A DNA stretch of 64,000 nt, taken from assembly GCA_012934845.2 (NCBI GenBank), contig WNNJ02001928.1:1-64000 (forward strand). The letters are read 5' to 3'. Shown piece by piece: positions 49,001 through 61,000 of this stretch (its first letter is position 1; each line of letters begins with the position of its first letter). The notes below the pieces were generated by a model. That model saw nothing but the letters and a program-made list of their open reading frames with translations, had not been told where the DNA came from and ran no database searches. The DNA is from Pomphorhynchus laevis (lineage: Eukaryota > Acanthocephala > Palaeacanthocephala > Echinorhynchida > Pomphorhynchidae). Made by a program: the position numbers and the translations under genes.

Positions 49001-52000
49001 GGATGATTAAATTATAAATGATCTTTAAGGTAATAAGTTTTTATCAAATTTATTTCTCGTGTGCGATTGTCAAGTGTGGAAATGGCAAGTAGCTGACGAG
49101 GTGGACCTCGTCAGCTACTAAACAAATACATACGTTTCAGCCTTCGATCCTATTAATGCTGGCTGATGATCACTCGATTCGTATGCTTTATTGGCATTTA
49201 GATTTAATAAAAGACTTTCGTCTGATATTTTGCAAATTTAATTGACGCCATTTTTCATTTTAAATTGAATCTGCATTGGTAGAGGAAATCGAACGTATTA
49301 ATAAATTTAGCAAATCTAGATTTACTAAATCTAGATTTGTATAAAGCGTACTAAAATCGTATGTATTTATATTTTGAAAATTTATTCCTTTTGTCTGTTC
49401 TAAAATCTTTTGTAGAATTAATACTGAAATAGTGTTTTATACCAGTATTAATTTCGATTACCTTGCAATAATTTATATTCAATAATATATTTCATATCTG
49501 TGTATAAATTCATATTCATATTATTTATTTAATAATAAATATTAATCCTTTAATTTTTTCGCTTTATAGTTAAAATTTATTTTTTTATGATATTTTGTTG
49601 ATTTATATATTGTAAATTTAATATTTTAATAATATTTTGTTGATTTAAACTTCTAATATTAGAAATTGAAATAAAATTAAATTCTTGCTTGTATAAACAA
49701 GTAAGAATAAACAAGTCAGCTAATAAACAAGTCAGCTATAATTGGGCTACTATTACCACCCATTGGAACACCTTTTACTTGTCTAAATATAGATGTCCCT
49801 ACTTTTAAATAATTTTGATTTATCAAAATATTTAAGGATTCTATTAATTCAATTTTATCCATATATTTATATTTATTTGATGGTTTAATTTTTGTTAGAT
49901 AGGCGTTATAATTATTATAACATATATATGTATATCTTTTTCCGAATATAAGATTAATTAATTTTACTAACGCTTCTTTAATATCTACTAAATCTAGATT
50001 TGTATAAAGCGTACTAAAATCGTATGTATTTATATTTTGAAAATTTATTCCTTTTGTCTGTTCTAAAAATTCTTTTGTAGAATTAATACTGAAATAGTGT
50101 TTTATACCAGTATTAATTTCGATTACCTTGCAATATTTTTTAAAGTGTGCTTTAATTACTTTAAGTATTTTATTCATATAGACAGAAAGTGGTTTTATGT
50201 ACATTTAAACGCACTACATATGAACCTAGGTTTTATTGGATTTTTATGTAATTTTGGATTCCAATATAATATAGGTATAGTTTTATTATCTAATTCAACC
50301 TTTATACCCTTTTTATCCATTATAGAACAGTGACTTGTAATAATTGTTTCTAAACTTAAATCACTACGTTCATATGTTGGATTTACAATTTAATCATTAG
50401 AATTAACCGAAAGTATAAATTACTTTAAGTATTTTATTTTTAGTTAAACCGAAAGCGGTTAAACGCACTACATATGATACATTTCGTATAATTTGATGAA
50501 ATTAAATTATGAATGTAATTATTATGTAATTAACAATGTAATTATTAAATTTTGAATGTAATCAGTATTTCGGCGACAAGGAGTTCAGCAGAAGCAGTAA
50601 CAGTACCGAGACACGAAATGTAGGCTTGGGCTCACTGCTGATGAAGTCCACCCGCACTGATTGTAGTGTACAGTGATGCTGATAGGATTCAAATGATCAC
50701 ACGAGGATTAAATCAAATTGACCAACAAAGAATAGCGGCTCGTGTAAACAACATTCACAATAGTAAAAAGACAGCTTACAGTTTACTGTCAAGTGAAAAT
50801 TTCGTATGAGAACGAGATAAAAATCGGTGTGTGGTGAATTCGAATTGCGAATATTAGTTACCGGGCACACTAAATATAGAACACATTAATTGTGTAATTT
50901 GGTATATAAGCCAAATATAAACCAGCATTTCGGTGACAAGGAATCAGCAGAAGCAGTAAAAGGGCCGAAACGCGAAATGTAGGCGTGGGTTCACTGCTGA
51001 TGAGGTCGACCCACGCTGATTGTAGTGTACAGTAATGCTGATAGGATTCAAACAAGCACACGAGGATAATATCAAACCGACCAGTTAAGAATAACGGCTC
51101 GTGTAAACAATATTCACAATAGTAAAAAGACAGCTTACAGTTTACTGTCCAGTGAAAATTTCGTATGAGAACGAGATAAAAATCGGTGTGTCGTGGATTC
51201 GAATTGCGAATATTAGTTATAGCCCACACCAAATATAGAACAAATTAATTGTGTAATTTGGTATATAAGCTAAATATAAACCAGCATTTCGGCGACAAGG
51301 AGTTCAGCAGTAGCAGTAACATGACCGAAACACGAAATGTAGGCGTGGGCTCACTGCTGTTGAGTCCACCCACGCTGATTGCAGTGTACAGTGATGCTGA
51401 TAGGATTCAAACAACCAAACGAGGATAATACCAAACTGACCAATGAAGAATAGCGGCTCGTGTAAGCAATATTCACATTAGTAAAAAGACAGCTTACGGT
51501 TTACTGTCCAGTGAACATTTCGTATAAGAACGGAATAAAAAATCGGTGTGGTAGATTCGAATTGCGAATCTACCACAGCTAATATACCGAAGTTACCGGG
51601 CACACCAAATATAGAACACATTAATTGTGTAATTTGGTATATAAGCCAAATATGAATCAGCACTTTGGCGTCAAGGAGTTCAGCAGAAGCAGTAACAGTA
51701 CCGAGACACGAAATGTAGGCGTGGGTTCACTACTGATGAGGTCTACCCACGCTGATTGTAGTGTACAGTGTTGCTGATAGGATTCAAACAACCACAGAAG
51801 GATAATATCAAACCGACCAACGAGGAATAACGGCTCGTGTAAGCAATATTCACAATGATATAGGTATAGGTTAACCTCAGTTTTATTTGATTTTATATGT
51901 AATTATGGATTCTAATATAATATAGGTATAGTTTTATTATCTGATTCAACCGTTATATCCGTTTTATCCATTATCAAACAATGACTTGTAATAATTGTTT

Positions 52001-55000
52001 TGATGGTTTTATTTTTGTTAGATAGGCGTTGTAGCTTTAAAAGCATATATATGCATATCTTTTTTTCCGAATATAAGATTAATAAATTTTTATAAAGCTT
52101 CTTTAATATCTGTAAAATCTAGATTTATATAAAGCATATTACAATTGTAAGTATTTATGTTTTGAAAATTTATTCATTTTGTGTGTTCTCAAGTTCTTTT
52201 GTTTTTAATACTTTCTTGAAATGTGGTTTAACTACTTTAAATATTTTATTCATATAGACAGAAAATGGTTATAATGTACATTTAAACGCACTACATATGA
52301 ACCTAGGTTTTATTGGATTTTTATGTAATTTGGATTCCAATATAATATAGGTATAGTTTTATTATCTAATTCAACCTTTATACCCTTTTTATCCATTATA
52401 GAACATTGACTTGTAATAATTGTTTTTAAACTTAAATCACTACGTTAATATGTTGAATTTACATTTAAATCATTAGAATTAACCTCTTTCATTAGTATAT
52501 CATAATAAAGCTTTTTGCATATGAAGACAAAGTTATTACTAGCTTTGTCAATAGTTGTTATTATATAGTTATCCTTTAATTTAGTAAGTTCTTTATACAT
52601 ATCTTTATTAATTTTATCTTTCCTTTTGTAATTGTTTGTTATTTTCATTTTATTTTTAATTTTATCAAATATATAATCTTTCCAAATTTTTATCTTAGAT
52701 ATATTCGAGCTTTCACTATTAATCAGCTTACTAAAGTAATCATTTAAGTTATTATATAACGAATTGTAAATTTTATTATTCAATCTATATTTATACTCTT
52801 TGATAGCATTCTTCTGAATTCGCCATTTTTAATTAATTCTAGATTATGTATGTATATGTTTATGTAATTCTGTTTCTACCGTGTTTCTACACATAGCAGC
52901 TTCTCCTGATGACCTCTAATACAATGTGTTTATATATATTTTTATATAAATATAATTATTTAAATACAATATACAATATATCAATATATTTATATACAAT
53001 ACAATTTGTTCTACTGATAATTCCTTTTTGACCTAAAAATATCATTAAACATAAAATAGTAAAATATATAAATCAACACAATAATATGAAAAATAAATTT
53101 AAAATCAGTAGCAAAATATTTATTGGATGGATAATAAACAATATATTTTGTATTATAATAAGATACACTAGATGATTTTTACACTACATAAATTTCCAGT
53201 CTTCTAGATCTTCAACTTGCATTGGTTTGGTTCATCTATGGTTTAACTAAATAATTTATGACATTTAATTAATGTCATAAATCAATTTATGACAAAAAAA
53301 TATTTAATTTTAAAGGTACATGTGCATACAACAGTTATCCGCTTTAATCAAAAGTTGCCGGGACAAGCTTATCGCTTACTGGTTCAAATTTTCTCTTTAA
53401 GAAGGACATTTGGAGACTTGTAGGTGTTCTTGCATACGTCTGCTATAGCTTTCGATCAATAGGCTCGGAAGAGTTCAAGGTTCAACCTTGAACCAAAGAA
53501 ACAACTTTTGCTATCTGATATTCCTCGAAGAAGAAATCACCAGAATAAAAAAAGACTTAAAAATATTTAAAAAGATGTATATAAATGAACAATTAGAAAT
53601 ATTAAAACAACTTTTAAGAGATAATAAGCTAAAAGATCTATATGTAAATATAATAAGTTTTTCAAAGGATATCATATGTTCAATAAATCAAAAATTAATT
53701 AACGACTATGATAGGCTAAGTTGTATAATAGACAGTTATTGTAATACAAAATACTATAATCGTATAATAAATAATAATAACAATAGAAAATATACATTAG
53801 CCATAAACTTCATTAATAAATGTATAGATAACAAATATAGCCGTACATTTAAATTTCTAAAAGTAAAGAAATAACAGTGTCAGATTTAAGTAAATATATT
53901 CCTAAAATAAGGTATAAACTCCTACCACCATTAGGACGAAAAATTTGTAATTATAATAAAGAATTGAAATCAATATGTAACGATAATATTAGAAACATAA
54001 TGGAAACAGAATGCAATTGTAAAAGTCTTAGTTTTGATAAAATAAATGAACATATATGTACCCATAATCTAGAATAAATTGAAAACAACGAATTAAGGAA
54101 AATGGTAACAAAAAGGTATGATAATATAAATAGCATTAAAACCTAGGTTCATATGTAGTGCGTTCAAATGTACATTAAAACCACTTTCTGTCTATATGAA
54201 TAAAATACTTAAAGTAATTAAAGCACACTTTTAAAAATATTGCAAGGTAATCGAAGATCATACTGGTATAAAACACTATTTCAGTATTAATTCTACAAAA
54301 GAATTTTTAGAACAGACAAAAGGAATAAATTTTCAAAATATAAATACATACGATTTTAGTACTCTTTATACAAATCTAGATTTAGTAGATATTAAAGAAG
54401 CGTTAGTAAAATTAATTAATCTTATATTCGGAAAAAGATATACATATATATGTTATAATAATTATAACGCCTATCTAACAAAAATTAAACCATCAAATAA
54501 ATATAAATATATGGATAAAATTGAATTAATAGAATCCTTAAATATTTTGTTAAATCAAAATTATTTAAAAGTAGGGACATAGAAATATTAATACAACTTT
54601 TTAGAGATAATAAGTTGAAAGATTTTTATGTAAATATTATAAGTTTTTCTAAAGATATAATGTGTTCAATAAATCAAAGATTAATTAACGACTATGATAG
54701 GTTAAGTTGCATTATAGACAGTTATTGTGATATAAAATACTACAATCGGACAATAAATGTTAATAATATCAATAAAAATATTTTTATGGATGGATAATAA
54801 ACAATTTGCTTTGTATTAGAATATGATACTATAAATAATCAAATTTCATCAGAGGAAATATGCCATTAGCAGCATGTGTTTGATCCCGCTGCTATTTTGG
54901 GTCTAGGAAAAGGAGCATAAACCTGATAACATCGCAGTTCCTACTGATTATTTCTAATCCTTATTCGACTAGATCGTCTGTTATTTATTAGTCAATTCAT

Positions 55001-58000
55001 AAAAGTTGACTTTTATTTGAAATTTCAAAAAGTTTGCTTTGCAATCCATATTTATATGGTTAGACGGTGCTCTGATCATCGCATTTTACAAATTAAAAAA
55101 ACTGCATGTTTCAATTTAACAACGTTCGAGATTCTCAATGGCCTGTTTTCAATATTTATATTTTTACGAATATAAATATTAATATACAAAAAAAGCCAGA
55201 AAAAACCAAGTGTCAATTTGAAATTAGAGGATCACATGTGCCGATCACCGGAAGCAGGTGGCTTTGCCCCACTGCACTGCCAATCTCAGTCATTGCATGA
55301 GCCACTTAAAAGAGTAAGGTTCTCCAGTTGTGCTCCTTAGTTTATTTCCCGGCTGCTGCAGAAACGCTGTTGCTCCAGACTTGCGCCCAGCGATTTCACA
55401 GCCGCTAGCGTAAACAAGTATCACTGTTCGTTTAGGTTTCGGTATTTATTTCTCTTAAGTTGCTCCGCATTAGCTGCAACCGCGCCTGTAGAGGACACGG
55501 CTTGTGCGAAGTGGCTGGCAGCAAACGTTTCGGGACAAGTGAAATCCCATATAAGGATTTTGCTGGCTTCCCAGGGGAATAGTGTCGCTCCGTTGGGCCG
55601 CGGTCCATCTTCACGGGAAAGGCCAGTTTGCTCGAGGCGAAAAGAGATTCCAGCAGCTGCGAGCGCCATTTGCATTAACTAGTTCATTGTGGCGTGGCAG
55701 ATGAAGCGGATTTTGCCTTTGCTACAGTGGATAGCGTGGGAGCGGTTTTTCAGATCTTCATATCCGCAAATACAGCGGTACTGTTCGCGGCAATGAGCAC
55801 CGAGCCTCAAAACAACTGCGGTAGATAGAGACTGTTTGTCTAATCATTTTACGATGGAGGTTATAGGGAGCGCCTTAAGAAATGCACCAGACCATGATAA
55901 AGCCACTACTATCAAGCAAGCTCGCGATTATGGGTAATCGCACCATCTGCTGGATGCATCGACGAAATTGCGACTGTAAAATCCAAACGAAAAGAATTAA
56001 AATTCCGCTTCAGTCTGTTCATCAACGTGGCTGCGCAACACACAGACGCGCCAAAAGCAGAGACATCAATTTCGTACGCTTGTCAGAAGCCTATTCAACC
56101 TAGCTTTATCAGAATTGTATTCTGTCTTCATGCCTCATCGTTAAAGTGTAGGTTCAGAACTGCGCTCAGTATCCGGTGAACTTCCAAATCGAAATCCAAA
56201 AGTTTCCATCTTCGAAGCAGGGAGAGCTGCGAAGAATGAATCCAATCTTCGAAATGCTGATGGAGTTTCGAAGGAAGACAAGTGCATCGTGGGCATCAAA
56301 TTGGTGTAACCGAGATTCGGCTCGGTACAGCTCAATGCATGTGAGCTATTGAGCGTCGGCGATACTTCCTTGGTTTCCTATCGGAGCCCCAAGTAAATTC
56401 GCCTTGTCTTGCTCGACAATTTTGCAATCTGTGAGGACGTTTGAGATTATCCGTCCAGTTTCGCTGCAATCTGTGATGACCTCGCATTTTCGATAATTAA
56501 GATCCCGGTCAATGTCAGCTCCAATCGACTGAATCTTGATAATATTGAAGAATATGGCATATGGGGTGCCAACGACGCAATCATCCAAGTACTACAGGTT
56601 CATTTCCGATGATATACTGTGGGTTAAATCGTTTACGACGAGGCAGAAGAGCTTGGGACCGAAAGGATCTCCCTGTGGAACACCTTCACATGATACGATG
56701 CGCTTGTAGCTGTAAGAGTAGATCGCTTGCGCAGCCATAGTACAGCGAGACAAATGACAGAATCTTTGGAACATCTCTAGACACGTAGTGTAGAACTACA
56801 TATCAGCTCAAACAAATAAAAGCATTGTGGAAATCCAGCTTCACCATCGCATGACGGTTTGTCGCAAAGTCGCCTAGAAATATGCGAGAAGCGTGTACCG
56901 AGCTTAGATCCCGCGACTGATGTCGACACTCAACTGGACTGGGTAAAATCGAACTGCAAAGAGCTCGAAAGCTACATGGGAGGCAACTTTTGCGGCTATA
57001 CGTTGAATAGTGAGGCCAACCGCAATTGGCCGAATCCCACCGTTATTCTTCCGGAAAGTCAGAAGTTTGACGCTGCATACGATGCTGGCAACGTTATCAG
57101 GCACTTTTCCACTGAGGAGCACCGATATGATATTCACCAAATACTTTGCTAATCTATTGGCGGCTGCTTCTGAAGAGTGACCTAGCAGATCGCGCAAGTT
57201 CATTAAACTAAGACCATCGTCACCGCCCTCGGAAGATAAAGGAAAAATCTCAGTGTCAAAAGCACCGATTCCACTGTGGCGATTGTACCTGAAGATGTTG
57301 TGGGTAAGCCGTGGGTCTTCTGGGGAGATGATTTGCTAGCAAAGCAGCAGCTGTGGGATCGTCGTAGGCAGCAAGGTTGATTCTCTGCGAACGATACGGA
57401 TATCCGCGGATATCGCCGTCTTCGATCTTTTCACAGGCTTTTCGACTCATCATATCGTCGTCCTCCATGCTATTAGTGCGAGCGCGGGGAGGGTTAACTG
57501 GTACGATTGCTTCAATAGTATATTTGTAGATTGAGCATGCTTTGCATATTGTGGACGTGAAAGATGGTGTAGATCCTGAATTCAACTGTGGAACACGAAA
57601 CGTGGTTTTCGGTAAGCATAACAGTTGCCATCACGCTTGTTCGTCGAAAGGATGTAATGCGACGGCACCCGTGAGCTCGGAGAGCTTTGCCGCAACCGCT
57701 GACCTGCCTTCTCATGGAATTCTTCGGATGACGCGAACGCTCCGTGTAAGAACATCAATACAATTCGAAGTGTCACTTGAAACGCTTTGATAAACGATGG
57801 CCTCATCGCGAGAGACATTAAGGACGGCTGAGATATTGATATCCATATGATATGATCCTGGACAGCCCGGATGTGATCTATGTCTCCGAAGCATACCACC
57901 GAAATCCCGCTGGCAAATCCCACACCGTGAGCGGTTATGTATCATCAGTAAGTTGTAGATTGTAGTCGATAAATTGTAGTAGATAAATAGGTAATTGTAA

Positions 58001-61000
58001 CAACAAAAGTATATTGTGTGTTTAAGCTTGTATAATACCAAAATATGTATAGTACCTAAATACCAAAATTGTAAGTTTACAGTAAGGTTGTCAGACCGAG
58101 CAGTGTTGGTAAGGTTGTGTATTAAAGCTTGCATTTTATTATTGTAAGTAGTTATAATTGTATGTAGTTTTAATCAAGAATTTTTTAACCCAAAAAGTAT
58201 AGCCCTTGTCCGCCTTTCTGAAATCTTGCTTTGTCCGCCTTTCTGAAATCTTGCTTTGTCCGCCTTTCTGAAATCTTGCTCTTGTCTTTTGAAAACAATT
58301 TATACTAATCTTCTTTCGAATCTGAATTCTTCCTGAATTCAGATCCGAAAGAATTAGAGGAACTTCGTTAGAAACTTGAAGTTTTTCACTAACACGTCTT
58401 CCACAACAATATTTGCAATTTCGAACTGTTTGTAAATGATGCGAGTAGCGCACTTCTTCCTTTCAAACTTGTAAGTGATTGAGTTGTATTATATTATTAT
58501 TGTATTGTATTATTGCCACTTCTTTTCAAACTTGTAAGTGATTGAATTGTATTATATTATTATTATTTTAATGCTTCTAATACCATCGTTCCATATCACT
58601 TCAATTCTTTTTTATAATTACAAATTTTCCGTGCAATTCATTATTGTAATTAGTAATCATATAAGCCTGACGCGAAAGAATGACGACTGCCGTTTCATCA
58701 TCATTATGACTCATCAGTGCTAGCTCCCACCCACTGCTGGATGCATAGGAGGACTAGCAGACGGCCATCAACGAATGAATCAAGTGCATGATGTACTAGA
58801 AAATCTCTAGTAACATCATTGTATTAGTAACATTGCATAGTATTGTATTATTATTTCCAATAATATAATATAATAATGTATAATATAATAATATAACTTC
58901 TATCTCTCAAAGATGAGCTATTAGAGCAAATACTTTTAAGGACATTCCCGATGCAATTAACTATTTTCTAGAAATATAAGTATTCTACGAAGTAACCACA
59001 GATCATACTCTTATTGCTGGAATGACTTTAGTTTGATAAATTTCATTGAAATCTTTAAAAAAAGCTAAATTAGGTAAATTATTATTAGTTTCTATAACAA
59101 TGCTCTATTGTATAGAAGGATCTTTTGAATTTAATTCATTTACTAATTTTTAATTCACGTCTGGCGACAATAAACACCATGAAGATAACGGAGCTAATCA
59201 CTTGCAAAACAAAAATCCTTCACAAAGTTATTTTCCCAATACCTCATAAAAATCTGCTAGTATTGATGTTACTAGATTGCCCATTGCTATTCCATCAATC
59301 TGGTCACATATCTCAGATAAATAAAAAGATACATCTTTGTGTGCATATCATTAACAAATTAGTTCGATCTTCTTTATCAATAGTCCAATCTACAGGACAG
59401 TTAGTTACTAAAATATCACTAGGCGATATCAATGATAGCTAACAATGATAATAAAGATGCAGTAAAGATTTTAATGTTTTTTGAATGCCTATTTCTAATA
59501 GAGTTAGAGAAGTGAAGGCCATCTTTAAAAATATATAATCAAAATGTTATTTTTTTAATACAATTGCAACGCAACATATTTTGGAATCTTTATAGGAAAA
59601 CGTAGAGTACCACGCGAAAATAGGATGTGCGAAATGAGTATCTTTGAATTTTCGGTAATAAATATAGGAAATCCGGTTTGGAATTCTTTACATCAATTAA
59701 TGCTTTGTGTTTAAAAAACAGTTTGTAAATTTAAGATAAAAAAGAAGCTATCGAAATATTGTAACTTTTAGCATAAAAATAATTTTTTAGTTCCTGTAAA
59801 TTTGAAAAGAACTTCCTGCCTATTATAAAGAAAGTTTTAAGATCAATATCAATAATTGAATTTTTCTTTTAGATTAATAAATTTGCGTTCAGTGGTGGAA
59901 AAGTGTCTGCAGAGGAGCATCGAATACATGGTGGTGACTGTTCTGTAGATGTTTCTTTTCAATATCTTCAAATGTTTTTGGAAGATTCAGATGAATTAGA
60001 AAAAATACGTCGCGTAAGTCGTAATGTTTATAACTTTGTTGATCTCATTATTGAAATATAATTGCTTAATAAACAAAGTCATCTAAAATGTTAAAGAATT
60101 CAGAAAACAATAAAAATGTTTTTTATTTTTTGATATAAAAACACAAACAATTCAAGAACTTTATTTTCTTATACAAAACATGAAAATATACAGGGCAAGC
60201 ATCTAGTTCTGCCATTACGTAGTGTTGCTTTAACCTCATGCATTTTAAATTGTTAAACCTTAAAGTGCAGATTTAAATCAATGCTTTTAATTTGTTTAAA
60301 TAAAAATATAAAATTATAAATAGTTGACATTCTTGTCAAACTTAATAATTGTCGAACTTAATATTCTTTATATACGAACTTTCTTCATATTATTCCGTAA
60401 CAATAAGAATATGTGATTATATGGAATATATGGTATGTGCCCTTTCCTTTGAGCATTACAATGCTTATTTATTCTAAAGTGTAATAGTCGTTCAGTAGAG
60501 AATTACGATGTTCCTTTATTCTGAAGTATAATTGTCTAAACGACACTTACACCTTAAAATAATGGACCATTACACCCTTGAATAAAAGAACATCTTAATG
60601 CTTTAAGGCAAGGTGACATGCCATCAGCTATTTTGAACCATTTGCTCAATAAAATACACCATATTAAGTTTAACTATACCAAAATACTTGCAAAAGAACC
60701 AAATAACTATAGGCGTATAGTACTTGAGTTTATGCCCATCTGCGGCATAGGAGAAAGGATGTACGGTAATGAATCGAACTATAATTTAAGATTTTTTATC
60801 GATAAAAAACTAAGAAAATTTCTTCGTATTATTCCTTACCAATCAGATATTAGCTATTTTTGTAATAAGTACTATATTGAAATAAATTACTGTGTATGAC
60901 CGAAAAGTTGTAAAAATTTATATAAAATAACTTTTCTTGTATTCTTCTTAGCGTTTATCCCGTTTGGCGGGGTCCGCTTGCCACGTTCGCTGGTGACGAA

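Noticed and set aside
50540-51860. Confirmed retrozyme array
   Set aside because: A complete hammerhead (CUGANGA, stem II, GAAA, stem III, GUH) cannot be assembled by eye in the linear unit, so only a possibility is reported.
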